From Chamaecrista fasciculata (Eukaryota > Streptophyta > Magnoliopsida > Fabales > Fabaceae): a DNA stretch of 64,000 nucleotides. The stretch spans positions 285,513 to 349,512 of the forward strand of contig QANZ01029578.1 in assembly GCA_003254925.1 (NCBI GenBank), read 5' to 3'. This document shows positions 1 to 12,260 of this stretch, piece by piece; position 1 is the stretch's first letter; every line of letters starts with the position of its first letter. Both the position numbers and the translations under genes were made by a program. The notes under the pieces were generated by a model that was not told the origin of the DNA, made no database searches, and saw only the letters and a list, made by a program, of their open reading frames with translations.

Positions 1-906
1 AGGACCTATTCAAAAGAAATCTTATGAAAAGGAGAAAAATCTATAATATTAGAATTCTAAAGACCCTTTTATAATTAATTCTTTATGTTTTGATCCTTTT
101 TAGTAAAGGGAAAGGACTTAAACGCATAAGAGAAGACTTTTTGGGAGATTTTTGACATTTTAACTAACATTTGCCGTTAAATACTAACTAAAAAAAACCT
201 CAGGGTACCAAATCGCTAACGGAGCAAACCACGGGGTACCACAATGCCAAAATTTTTCTTTCAGGGTACCAAAGGGGAAACGCCCCTAACCACAGGGTAC
301 CAAATTGCAATTTACCCATATATATATATATATATATATAAGTAATATCAAATTTGTTGCATTTTCTAATCTAAATAAAATTGGAATTTATATCATGTAA
401 AAAAAAAAGTTGAATTTGATACCAAAAATAGTTGCATACTTTGATATCAAGAAAGTTTGTGAATAAATAAATTGAAAAAAAATCGGAATGACCAATTTTT
501 TTTTTAAAAAAAATACTAATATGAGACACTAGTGGAATTTTAGTAGCAAACATTCAATTATGAGAATTTGGATTGTAAGAACTGAACCAAAATAAAAGTA
601 CAGTATATAAGGATCAATTGATTGGTTTAAATTAGCAAAAAGAAATAAAAAGACCAAAACCCACACAAGTGTCCCTGCACAGCAACTATAATATAATACA
701 AATATTGACTTGGAAAAAAGAACATGAAAAATATAAGAACCTTTGCATTTAACAAACAAACAAAATTTCTTGGTACATAAATTTACTGGGTAATAAATTC
801 TTCCTATTTGGGTTTGTGACATTCCTTCAGTCAATTTTTCTTTCTATTCCTCATTTTTCCTACTTGTAAATAAATATTCTAAACACAATGTTAATGACAA
901 AATCTC
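1..906. other. AT-rich 3' flank of the RH29 gene with a repeat fragment
   Basis: No gene seen. Positions 170-320 hold copies of CAGGGTACCAAA-like units, a piece of the GGTACC-rich foldback family present in fuller form at 13249 and 29335. A (TA)n run follows at about 319-340. The rest is plain AT-rich DNA. Confidence 0.6.
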
Positions 907-3900
907 TTATTTTGCCTTTCCTTTTCTTCCATGTCCACCACCACCAGCCTTTCCTCTTTTCCCATTTTTACCAAATTGCTTACCCTTCTTTGAAGAAGCC
1001 TTGCTCTTTATATAAGATTGTCTGTTGGCTTTTGTCTGTCTCTCCTTTCGAATTTGCTCTAAATCTTTGATTTCTGAACGCACATGAGAATTGTGTACTG
1101 AATGCTGCTTCTTGCCGCCTTTAAATTTTCTTGAACCGCCATGGGAGTATCCTAAGATATAGTATCATAATAGAATCAAATGGCCAATCTATTTTGAATG
1201 TTTCAACCTTCAACTTTGCCATTGTATATAAGCACTTCATAATATCTACGAATGCATGAACATAAAAGTTCTACAAATACTGACATAGAATGTCTCCAAA
1301 ACAATTGGGAACCTTCCAAACACAACTTGGAAAAAGCACTCATTACAAAGAACCAACGACAAATATAGAAAAGCCATGAAGTTTAATTCTAATAATATGC
1401 ATGCATTTTCACCAAGAAAATATCCATATATAATATGTGGAATAGAAACTTAAGAGACAATGAATTATAATATAAAACTCATCATTTCTCATAACTTATA
1501 TCATATGAGGCAAACTTTGGTACATACTAATATGTTCGTGTGGGGTAGTCATTAATAGTGTAAGAAGAGATAAGATGGGGCGGGGCGGATTAGATAAAGT
1601 GATAAACTAGACTGAAAATTTAATAAAAAAGTGACAGCGAATCATTCCTCATTGTTTGGATATTATAATATTATTAACAGGATGTGATGAGTTTAAATAT
1701 AAAGTTTTTAATAATACTCTTATGAAGTTATTTCATTTATAATTAATATTTAAGTTTACTTAACATTCAACCATTCCAACAGAAATTTGTATATTATTCA
1801 ACTACAAAAAAATATAAATATAGAAAATGAAAAAGAGACATGGTTAATTAAATATTCAAATAACTAATCTTGAATAACATGCGATAGTATGTAGCGATCT
1901 TTAAATTTTGAAGTTTATAAAAATTTGAAAAGAAGAAATAACAGTTATCAAAATTTCAAATCATCCCAAAACCCTGAAAAAATGAGCATTTGAGTGATTT
2001 AGAATAGTTTGTAAACCATTCTAACCGATCCCACCCCACCCCACTTCCAAACCATCCTCCCACTCAAACCCTAAGATAAGATAGTCTCCTACATATTTTT
2101 CTTGAATAATTGATAAACACTGGAAAATAGGTCGATACGTTTCCAACAATACTGTATGCAAATAAACAAAGAATATGAACGAAATAAGCAAATCTGTACC
2201 TGACAAAGTTGTGGATCCACGATATCCATCTTCATTATCCGTTCCCTTAAGAGCTATCTTATTATGTGATCGTTCTTTCCACTTCTTGTATATACCAGTC
2301 TTCGTGGCCTTCACTTTTGCACCACCCTCGGTTTTTATCTATAGTTATTAAGAAAATATAAATGTAAGAAATTTAATCATATTGTTAGTCAAATAAGAGA
2401 ACCCCATACCGTAAAGTGAATGGCCACAGAGGAAGAAATGAGTCATATAAATAAGATACCTTTCCATTTGCAGCAACACGGTCACCATTGTTTAACTTGA
2501 TGTACTTTTTACTTTTCTGCAACCAAAAAGTTTTCCATGTGATAAATGGAGGAGTTTTGCATCACATAACTACAAAATCTACGACAAAAGCAGTTTGGCA
2601 TACCTTATCCCAGTGATATACAGACTTTTGTTTCTGAATGCCAGTGCTGTCATCAGCAACTAGATCTAGGACAGCTGATTCCAATCTAAAATTTTAAGTT
2701 TATATCTCATTAGGACCAAGCAAACAATAGCCTTAATAAATAAGAGACAAAAGAAAGGAAGGAGGTAAATAACACTGAATCATTTAGGTAGAACTTCACA
2801 AAATAACATAACAAAGATAAATACGTCTTCCATCTTTTAGCTATAGAAGTAATAGAGCATTTTCAAAATGCAACAGCAAATTCAGATGTTGGACCACAGT
2901 TCACAATTACACCTATAGGATCTAGGCATATTTTATCTCATCTGCTCTTAAATAACCCCTCTCCCAATATTAGAGATAGAAAGAAAAAAAATAGTTGAGC
3001 AATCAAGTGAATACCTATTTGAAGAGAAGTCTTCCTTGGCCCTTACTGAAAGGCCTGCTTCCATGTGCTGACAATAATATCAAAACACAAGTTAAATGGT
3101 TACTTGGCTAGAGAACTTTTAAGGACAAAACTCAAATGCTAAGCAACCACAGTAAGTCAGTAAAATTATATAGTATTTAATGAACTTGTGATCACAGAAT
3201 ATAAAGGCATGAAAATAGTATGACCTACCCGATTTTGGGGTATGGAACTTATGTAGTGATCCTCATCCTTGAAACTTTGTAGCTTTCTCTTAGAACCAGA
3301 AGTTGCTGAAGCCAAAAGAATCAAATATTAATTAATAACCTTGTCAAACTTGTCTATTGTACTTCTAGTTATAATGCCAAAAGTAACCCCAAGAAATTGA
3401 AAACCTTCAAAGTTGTTTTGATCTTAACCTTCCAGCTCTAACACACTCTAACCTTAATTGACTAGATGCAGAGGTTACATGTTTAAGAACAAGGTCCTTT
3501 AAAACCCATAAAGTGCAGAGCAAAAGAAAGGGGCCCAGCCGAGACATTGAAGGTATAAAATAGGAAATAAAGAAGTAACGATACAAAACTTTACAATGGT
3601 ATGCCACTTTTGAAATTCTTTGGTGTATTTAGACGGAGTAGAATGCTCATATTTTCAAGGGTGTTTTGAGTTTTTTTTTTAAAAGAAAAAAATTCCCACG
3701 TATAACTTTAATGGCTACTTTCTGGAGTTCTGCTAATGGCATCTTTTTAGGAATCCCTGACTTAGATTTACAGATGCTCTGATTTTTAGCTTCTTGTTTG
3801 GCATTTCTATTTTTGTGTCTTATTACATGCAACTTCTCTATACTCTGAAGTACTAAACTGAAAAATGTCATTCCTTAATTAATGCAGCATACATTATTGC

Positions 3901-6900
3901 AAAGCGTAATAGCCTATAATTCTAATAAATGTCAATTTAAATTATAAGCAACTCAGCCTGAAAACTGAGACAGTTCTATTGATTCTATTCCAAAAAGAGA
4001 GGTCTAAAGCACATCATTTGAACGATCAGGGCCATAATCCTCCTCACTTTCATCCCATCCACCAAAACCTCTGGTGAGCTGCAACCCACTCTCAGTGCCA
4101 GAGAACTATTTAGAAGACTGGTATACCACTGTTCTATCCTATAGTAATAGTCCTACAGTCTTATTGCAACAAAATGGACTTAGCATTATCAAATAGCAAT
4201 ACTTGTCTATTCACTGTGCAGGCTTTTCAAACTATGGTGAGAAACATCTTTGCAATCCTTGGCTTAAGGTTCAACATTGATAGCCACAGAGCCTCTCCCA
4301 AAAATAAAATTTGAAAAAAGGACCTCCAAAATTCATCACCTATCAGGTTTTCTTTTACTGATGGAAGAAATTATATTATTAAATCTTCGATCCTTTAAGC
4401 AAATATTTTGATATTTACAAATAACACGTGATGTCAATTTTCCATAATGGTAGCAAAACCCGAGTCTAAAAGTTGACTAACCAAGAAGTTTAGAAACTTC
4501 ATGATAAGGACAATCACGTATTTATATAACCAAAGCATAGAAAAAAAAATTGAGAAAATTAAATGACAATAAAACAAAGACAAAACCTTTTCTCCCTTTC
4601 TCCATTGAAGGAATGATATCAGGTTGAGGTTCTTCCTGCAAAGAGCATAGAAGTCTATTATTCAAAGAAATGAGAACATGAGAAGGCAAAAGCAGAAATT
4701 TGTTATTCCATTGATTCTAATTGGTCAGTATATACTTGAAACCTAAGGGCTTGCCTATAAAGAAAACTAGTCAGATTGTAGAAAGCATAATAACAGCACT
4801 AATCACATTCGAATACCTTCTCCAAGTTACTCTCAGAGTGCTGTTTGTGCACCAAATTGATAACATTCTCATGGATGGCTCTTTTTCTCTTCATCACATC
4901 AACCCACTGACTAGAAGATCCCTGCAAGTGATCATTATTGTAGATGTAAATAACATGAAGAGGAAAGCCAATTGTCTAATTATAATTTTGCACACATGAT
5001 ATCAAATAATTTTGGAGGACTTTTAGACAGTAAACTTCCTTTGATGATAAAACTGGAACATAAATTAAGAATCGGCAAGGGGAAAGAAATTTGTCTAAAT
5101 AATAGCACAAACAATGAAGTCGCTGAATTAGACCAGAAAAAAACTTATATTTAAATAGAATATATGGCAGAAAGACACTGAAGAAGAACTTACATGCAGA
5201 TGTTTTGATTTAGCTGCTTCACCTTCAGCCTCCAAAATGGTCTGCTTAGGCCTGATATTAATCAATTAAAATAATGCAATTTCACAATCTATTAAGAGAA
5301 CGAATTTATAAATGGATCCACCATATGAATATAATAGTTCCCTCACCTAAACTTTTTCAGGTGTTCTGAAAAAGCAAGTGCCATTAACTCCCCAGTTTCC
5401 AATACATTTTTGAAAATTGGATGCAACCCTTCACGTGGTAAATCCTTTATTCTTCTAATAGACTCCTTTGCAGGCAAGGGTTTAGTCTTCGAATATAACC
5501 GAAATGCATTTTGACAGGCTTTCTGCAATGATAATAGTTCTGCAGAAGCATCAATGGTTTCCCGAACTCTGTCCGAAACAAGGTCAATGACTTTCTGGGG
5601 GAAACGACCATAAATAGTTTCTCCTTTCGCTATTGCCTGATCAATTTTGGAAAATACACCTTCCATATCCTGCAAGACCTCTTCCTCAGTGGGAGCAGCT
5701 TTAATTGGTTTCGAGAGAAACAAATGAAGATCCAAAAGGTAAGGCATATCCTCCGAAGTCACAAAAGAATAGGCAGTACCAGTACGACCCGCCCTTGCAG
5801 CCCTTCCAACTCGATGAACAAATATTTTAGGCTTTGGGGGGAAGTCCCAATTAATAACATTATCAAGTAATGGAATGTCAATGCCTCGAGCAGCAACATC
5901 GGTCACAATCAACAACATTGTCTTTCTTGCCCTGAACTTTGATATATGGATTTTGCGAGCATCTTGATCCATGTCACCATAACATACAGATGGCTCAATA
6001 CCCTCTTCCCGAAACAAAGTGTTCAAAAACTCCACATGATGTTTTGTGGATACAAATATTAGTGTCTGCTGATCAGAACTAATTTGCTCCCTTATCAAAT
6101 AAAGTAATGCTGCATATTTTTCTTCCTGCCTCAAGGTGAAAAAGGCAAGCTTTAGGTCAGGGCTGATTTTAGTTTCCAAATCCAGTCGAATAAGCTGAGG
6201 ATCACGCAAACCAGCCTTGGCAAATTCAGCAAGGGCACTGGGTAATGTAGCACTGAAAAGCAAGGTCTGACGGTTCTCACCCAGCTGTTTAAGAATTTGA
6301 TGCAACTGCTCAGCAAAACCCATTCCAAACAAACAATCTGCCTCATCAAAAACAACATATTCCACAGTACGCAGAGTCATGTCATCAACTTCAGACAAAT
6401 GGTGCATCAGCCTACCAGGTGTTGCAATTATAATGTCAGGATTTTGAGCTAATTCCTCAAACTGACTTTCCATACTATCACCACCAACTAATAAACTAAC
6501 ACGAAGATCTGAACCAAGAAAATAAAAAATGAATCAAAACATGTCTAGAAAAAGCACAAACACGCTTTTCTAAAACAACCCTGCCAAGTAGAATAAGCAA
6601 TAGAAGTAATGATTTTCTGGGTTTTAACCTGTGAAGTGGCCAAGCTCTTTGGTGAACTTGAGAGTTTGAAGCGCCAAGTCTCTAGTGGGAGACAAAATGA
6701 GAGCTCTAACACCACCCTGAGGAAGATGCTGGTTCAAACGCTGAAGCATGGGCACGAGAAATGCAGCTGTCTTACCAGAGCCAGTACGAGCCATGGCTAC
6801 AACATCAGCACCAGAAAGAATGATGGGCATCGTTTTCCTCTGAATCGGAGTGGGCACTTTATAACCCTTGCGCTTAATTCCTCTGAACACATTGGGGATG

Positions 6901-6998
6901 AGACCCAAAGACTCAAAGCCGCCAGACTTGGCCTTCTTCTTCTGCTTCTCCTTCTTTTTCAACTCTGTAACTGAACTCACAAGACCTACCTTTGCCAT
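907..6998 (-). CDS. RH29: DEAD-box ATP-dependent RNA helicase, RH29 / DBP10 / DDX54 type
   Basis: Eleven exons on the minus strand, all with GT-AG borders and joining in frame: 6998-6629, 6508-5347, 5251-5194, 4921-4817, 4635-4587, 3305-3229, 3067-3015, 2685-2604, 2516-2460, 2338-2200 and 1151-907 (stop TAA). The CDS is 2397 nt, 798 aa, close to the plant RH29 proteins I recall (about 845 aa). Seen: Q motif around F28-Q53, Walker A ARTGSGKT (70-77), SPTRDLA (103-109), ATPGR (152-156), DEAD (178-181), SAT (209-211), then ARGID and [13 protein letters not shown] of the second RecA lobe. A DBP10-type C-terminal segment (about 645-705, [11 protein letters not shown] then [11 protein letters not shown]) and a Lys/Gly-rich tail follow. 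Family knowledge: Dbp10 is a nucleolar helicase for 60S ribosome assembly. The start is the first ATG, before the conserved [10 protein letters not shown]; the longer upstream frame lacks support. The tail is shorter and less RGG-rich than in Arabidopsis. Confidence 0.96.
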
Positions 6999-7000
6999 TT

Positions 7001-7250
7001 TTTTTAATATCTTGCTGAAATTTATAAGGGCTGGAGATAGAGAAATCAAAGCACAAACATGATCAACGCCGTTTAATCAGTTTTTAATATCTTGCTGAAA
7101 TTTATAAGCACAAACATGGAATTTATAGCACAATAAAATTAAGCTTTTAATTCAATGATAGAAGGACAAATACATGATTAAACGGAACAGGGGAATAGAG
7201 AAATCAGAGAGCAACGTTGACGACAACTTGCCTTCAAGTTGCTGCAGCAG
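7001..7250 (-). promoter_or_regulatory. 5' leader of the RH29-type gene with a duplicated segment
   Basis: Non-coding DNA upstream of the helicase ATG. A 27-nt segment at 7001-7027 recurs exactly at 7081-7107, an 80-bp offset, followed both times by a copy of GCACAAACATG (7051, 7108). This looks like a local tandem duplication within the leader or proximal promoter. I cannot place the transcription start. Confidence 0.5.
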
Positions 7251-7279
7251 CGGCGGAGTGAAGCCTCGAGACTTTGTTT

Positions 7280-7821
7280 TCATGTTTCCTTCTTTTAATT
7301 TTGGTCGTAAATGTATGTTTTAATGTTCATTTTGGTCCATTATGTTTCAAAATGATCAAATCGGTCCTAAATGTTGGCAAAATGTTTCATTTTGGTCCAA
7401 ACTATTGAATATGGCTCGTTTCAAATTCAAACATGACGCGTTTAGAGTTATATATTGTTCTCAAAGAGTTTTTTCTCTATCCAGTTGGGGCGATCAACAA
7501 AAGAGGTCAAATCGGTCTTAAAAATTGACTGCTCGTTTCATGGTGAAACAAGCAAAGTTGATCATATCTCTCTCATTTCAAATTCGAATGAGACAAATTT
7601 AGAACTACAAGTTCCTCTTAACAAGTCCTTTGAACTTGAAACGAGAGATGAGAGAAATATGACCAAATTCAATCATTTGTGACCAAAATGAACCATTTTA
7701 CCAACATTTAGGACTAAAATGAAACATTTTGCAAACGTTTAGGACCAATTTGAACATTTTGAAACATAATGGACCAAAATGAACATTAAGGCATACATTT
7801 AAGACCAAAATGACCCTTTGA
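7280..7821. mobile_element. Long-TIR non-autonomous element, Mutator-like (family A)
   Basis: Two arms form an inverted repeat. The left arm reads ATGTTCATTTTGGTCC, then ATCGGTCCTAAATG; the right arm is its reverse complement and ends GACCAAAATGACCC TTTGACC. The same family occurs at 11429, 43860, 45133 and 53310. The better-preserved copies carry 8-9-bp target duplications, so I class it as Mutator-like. The left terminus here is eroded and the exact start is uncertain. It contains no transposase. Confidence 0.7.
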
Positions 7822-7899
7822 CCTTTGATTTTTTAATCAAAATTTTTCTATTTTTAAAAACAAAACTGAAGTCAGAGACAATTTTAAAAAAAAAATTGA

Positions 7900-8065
7900 G
7901 GAACCGCCGGTTTTTTAGTCGGTCCAGCGATTGAACCCGGTTATCCGGTTTTCGGCCGGTTATTTCCGGTTCAATCCGGTCTAAATGTTATTTTGGTTCT
8001 TTGGGTTGAACCCACTCGCTCCTCTCTTCGGCCAGCGGTCGGACCGAACGGTCCGGTCCAATTTT
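7900..8065. repeat. CCGGTT-rich block
   Basis: A GC-rich island with repeated CCGGTT, CGGTTC and CGGTCC words in both orientations. In plants such clusters often mark subterminal transposase-binding repeats of hAT-like elements, but I could not find termini or a target duplication. Confidence 0.4.
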
Positions 8066-8291
8066 AACAATATTGATTTTAGCCTTTTCAGGTAACACAC
8101 CCAAATCAAATACCCAAAATAGAAAGTTAAAACTTAAAACAAATACTTAAAAGATAGCGCCATATATAAACTATAAACAATAACACAGATCATTGAACAG
8201 AACAAAAAACCTAGAAGCTAGTGAAGAAAAATGCTTGACGAGCAAGCTAATTCTTGGCTTGTGTTTGAAGAATTTTGCTATTTATACAGAA

Positions 8292-8670
8292 GGTTAAAGT
8301 GTAAATTTGGTCTCATATTTTTTCTTCAATTCTCAATTTGATCTTATATCTTTTTTTTGTTGCATTTGTTTTGTCTCATATCTTTAGATCAGGTCCCAAT
8401 TTAGTCATATATTTTTTTTTATTGCAAATTTGGTCTCATATCCTTCGGTCCTTTGCAAAATTGACCTTATATCTTTAGATCAGTTACAAAAGTGGTCTCC
8501 TATTTTTGTAAGAGGATAAATTAACGATTCTGATTATTTTGTAAAGATATGTGACCAATTTTGCAATCTAACCAAAATATATGAGACAAAAAATGATATA
8601 AGACCAAATTGAAATATTTTGTAAAGATGAGACCAAAAGTAAAAAAAAAAATATAAGACCAGATTAAAAA
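8292..8670. mobile_element. Foldback MITE, family B (copy 1)
   Basis: Starts GGTTAAAGTGTAAATTTGGT. Its first half (TGGTCTCATAT-type words) is mirrored by the second half (ATGAGACCAAA-type words). Related copies lie at 9411, 36361 and 55113. No coding content. The right end is poorly defined. Confidence 0.6.
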
Positions 8671-8839
8671 CTTAACAAAATTAATGAGGTAGGGGATAAA
8701 TTCTAAGTTCTAACAAACATTCAAAATAAGTTACCAAGTCCTATTTCGAATCAGCAAAAGTGACGACGAAGGAAGTCTGCAAAACTAAATATATCCGAGG
8801 AGTTATTCTGCTATACAAAGTGGAACACATATATATATA

Positions 8840-9019
8840 CTAGGGGCTTTGCGTGCCCTAACGGGCACGCAAATATGTATGTAAAATAAATAAGGGACTA
8901 AATTGTTAACTTAGTAAAGAAAGAGAGACCAAATAGTTAATTTTCTCTTATTTTTAATTCCATAGACTATAGTTTTAAACATGGACGACCAGAAAGGGGT
9001 GGAGCCATATAATATAAGA
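8840..9019 (-). mobile_element. Helitron-like element, short non-autonomous copy (minus orientation)
   Basis: Read on the minus strand it begins TCTTATATTATATGG and ends with the hairpin GCGTGCCCGTTAGGGCACGC, a short spacer and CTAG. It is flanked by A at the 5' end and T at the 3' end: the Helitron signature (5'-TC, 3' hairpin then CTRR, insertion between A and T). It shares both ends with the 50878 copy. No Rep/helicase coding. Confidence 0.72.
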
Positions 9020-9029
9020 TATATATATA

Positions 9030-9322
9030 CTAAGGGCTTGACATGCTCTAACGGGCACGCCAATATACTTATAACGTTTGAATTGATTTAAAGTTAAAGA
9101 TTACATAAAATTTTTATATTAATAAATGAGTAAGTTTGGGTCTAATTTGAAAAATTATAAAAATATGTAAAATTCATTTAAAATAAATAAAATATTTAAG
9201 ACCAATTTAAAATTATCTCATACATTTGGGACTAATTAGAGATTTTGACTCCATATATAAAATAATAATTTCTATACTAATGTATATGTGTGAGGACCAC
9301 CCCACATATAACATAGTATAGA
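9030..9322 (-). mobile_element. Helitron-like element, second copy (minus orientation)
   Basis: On the minus strand the 5' end reads TCTATACTATGTTATATGTG (from 9322). The 3' end is a decayed hairpin (GGCGTGCCCGTTAGAGC) followed by CTTAG and T. A second TCTATACTA-type 5' end in the opposite orientation begins at 9269, so two 5' ends face each other. The interior has family-A-like words (GGGACTAATT). Boundaries are less certain than for the neighbouring copy. Confidence 0.5.
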
Positions 9323-9410
9323 TATATGCAATTAGTGATGTGGCCATACACAGTTATAATTAATTAAAAAAGTTATATATTTTTTTTATTTTCTAGCATT
9401 AAATTACTTA

Positions 9411-9757
9411 AGAAATGCAAATTTGATCTTATATTTTTTTCTCAGTTTCTAATTTGGCCACATATATTTTTTGGTTAAATATTTGGCCTCATATCTTTGG
9501 GTCGATTGCAGAATTGGTCCTATATTTTTAGGTTAGGTGCAGAAATGATCTCATATTTTTGTTAAAGGATCAATTAATGATAATTCTTTTGTAAAGATAC
9601 GGGACCAATTTTGTAACCTAACCAAAATATATGAGACTAAAAATAATACGAGACCAAATTGGAGTTTTTTGCAATGATATGAGACCGAAAATGAAAAAAA
9701 AAATACAAAACTAAATTAGAAACTTAAAAAAAATATATGAGACGAAATTTATGTTTG
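9411..9757. mobile_element. Foldback MITE, family B (copy 2)
   Basis: Same layout as the 8292 element: TTGATCTTATATTT words on the left, mirrored by ATGAGACTAAA and GAGACGAAATTT words on the right. No coding content and no clear target duplication. Confidence 0.55.
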
Positions 9758-9991
9758 CAGCCTTTGCATTCAGCGTCTCTATGTTTGCAAATTTGAAATT
9801 TGAAGTAGCTTCATATATCGTCCAACGATTCCTCTGCACACCAAAATCTTGCATACATGCAAGAAGGAAGCTGACACAAAATACAGTATTCAGTAATATT
9901 TAAAATCTAATATTAAAGTTTTTAACTTTTTATTAAACGTTTATAATTTAACTTATTATACAAAATAAACAAATAATCAATTTAAAATATA

Positions 9992-11050
9992 ATCAACTTT
10001 TGATCTTTAAATTGTAGGAAAACACTAATCAGTTCTTAAATTTTATATTATCATTAACTTGTTGGTCTCTAAATTGTAGGGAAACACGAATCAATCCCTG
10101 AATTTTATATCACCGTCAACCTTTTGGTCCTTGAGCTGTTAACCGTCAATTAACTTAATGAAGTGGTTGTTAAATGATGACATGACAACATTAAATAATT
10201 ATGTGGTTTTCAAATCAACTATTTTGCTCATATTCATTTTACACATTATAAAAAATAATTTAAAAATTCCATCCATACATGTCTTCCATCTACAAGCACG
10301 CCTCTCTCACGTGCATTCTCTCGTCTCCCTCATCCTTTCCCACACGCATGTGACCTCCATGTTGCACATCACCATCTCCGACGATGCCAGCGAACACTGA
10401 CCCGAACTTCACCTGCAAGTCTCTCATCAGGCTATGTCGTTGCACCGACACTGTTGTCTAGCTCGATAGATTCACCGCCCACTATCTGATCGGATCTATC
10501 ACAATCCATCTCAGTCTCAACCCTTCTCAAACCTTCGCGCACACCAGAAACCTCGTTAGAGCTTGAACTGCAACTTTCAATTTGATCACATCAATCCGGA
10601 ACGGAGAGCTTCTGAACCAACTAGAGATCGTCCAGATCTCCACCACGCTAGAGAGTAAGAGATTCTATCGATGGTAAAGATCCACAATCGATAACAGGAC
10701 ATGTGTATGATCCATTTTAAATTATTTTTTATGATGTGTAAAATGAATCTAAGTAGGACAGTTAATTTGGAGGACACATAATCATTTAACGGTGCCATGT
10801 CATCATTTCACGGGCATGTCATCAGGCTAACTGATGGTTAACAGCTCAGGGACCAAAAGGTTGATAGTGGTGTAAATTTTAGGGACTAATTTGTATTTTT
10901 CTACAATTTAAGGACCAAAAGGTTAATTGTGGTGTAAAATTCAGGGACTGATTCGTATTTTCCTACAATTGAAGGACCAAAAGATTAATGGTGGTGTAAA
11001 ATTCATGAACTCATTTGTATTTTTCTATAATTTAAGGACTAAATCATTGG
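9992..11050. mobile_element. Foldback element (family D) with a unique GC-richer core
   Basis: The left arm (about 9992-10290: units like ACCTTTTGGTCC, TTAACCGTCA, ATGATGACATG) is the reverse complement of the right arm (about 10690-11050: GATGGTTAACAGCTC, GGACCAAAAGG). Each arm holds two or three degenerate repeats of a TTTTGGTCC unit. The 400-bp core (10290-10690) is not palindromic and is GC-richer than its surroundings. It has a mostly open frame from about 10384 with two internal stops, whose product I do not recognise. The layout fits a Pack-MULE-like element with captured DNA, but no target duplication could be read. Confidence 0.55.
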
Positions 11051-11428
11051 TTCAATAAGAAATGAAAAATTTAAAAGTAGGTTTTCTCTATAAAAATGTG
11101 TATCTATCATCTATCTTGTTAAGTCAGGGAGTGTATATACCTGATGCTCAATTCACAAAAGAAAATTAAGAAAAATGTGAGGAGTCAAGATGCTGAAAAA
11201 CATAGCAAACATAAAGATAGAGATATTATTTCTAAAGAAAATCAATGACATATTAAAAAATACTAAATATTTTTTTAAAAAAATTAAAATTAAACCAAAT
11301 ATACACATATAATATTTCAGAGAATATATTAAAATAATTAGAGAAATATTTTAACTTATCTAAAGATTTTTTGTTTGGAAGTAATCTTATTCAAAATATT
11401 ATCACAGGACAAAGTGACAAACAATAAA

Positions 11429-11953
11429 GGTCAAAAAGCCATTTTGGTTGTCCTAATGTTTATTTTGGTCATTATGCTTTAAAATGTTTAAATTGATCCT
11501 TAATGTTTGCAAAATGATTCATGTTGGTTCTAAATATTGGTAAAATGTTTCATTTTAGTTTCAAACTATTGAATTTGATCATATTTCTCTCCTCTATCAT
11601 TTCAAGTTCAAAAGACTTGTTAAGAGGAACTCGTAGTTCTGAATTTGTCGCATTCGAATTTGAAACGAGACAAATATGATCAACTTTGCTTGTTTGACCA
11701 TGAAAGAGCGATCTACTTTTAGGACCGGTTTAACCTCGTTTGTTGACAGATTTAACTAGATAAAGAAAGTACTTTTCGAGAACAATATGTAACCCTAAAC
11801 TTGTTACGTTTGAACTTGAAACAAACCATATTCAATAGTTGGGACCAAAATGAAACATTTTGCAAACATTTAGGACCAATTTGAACATTTTGAAACATAA
11901 TGGACCAAAATAAACATTAAGACATACATTTATACCAAAATGACCCTTTATCC
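11429..11953. mobile_element. Long-TIR non-autonomous element, family A (copy 2)
   Basis: The left end GGTCAAAAAGCCATTTTGGT matches the reverse complement of the right end (GACCCTTTATCC). The internal arms mirror each other and carry the same ATCATATTTCTC and GACTTGTTAAGAGGAAC words as the copies at 7280 and 45133. I found no matching target duplication here. Confidence 0.65.
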
Positions 11954-12260
11954 TATGTGAACATTTTTTTAGCAAAAATTCCAACTTAGGTGCGTCTGAG
12001 TTTAAACTATAAAACACAGTTTCAGAAATTATTAACTTAATTACTATTAATTTCTTCCATGAAAAACTTATAACATACAGATTACTATCAATTCTTAAAT
12101 GCTTAATTGCTAAGAACCGTACATTTCTCCCATAAAAGAAAATCCCAAAAATGAAGATAGAAGGAAGATTGCATCATTTTTGAATTTTGGTCAAAACTTC
12201 ATGTTGGTCCAAAATGTATGGGGTGGATTTTAAATTAGTCCTAATTGTTTTATTTATTTT

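Noticed and set aside
3407-3871. Short minus-strand frames in a helicase intron
   Set aside because: They lie in a spliced intron, have no splice partners in frame and no recognisable domain.
6609-7062. Plus-strand frames opposite the helicase first exon
   Set aside because: Shadows of a well-supported minus-strand exon; no homology or start context of their own.
8850-8870. GC-rich hairpin as a transcription terminator or small RNA gene
   Set aside because: The same hairpin with a following CTAG recurs at other loci as a Helitron-type 3' end.
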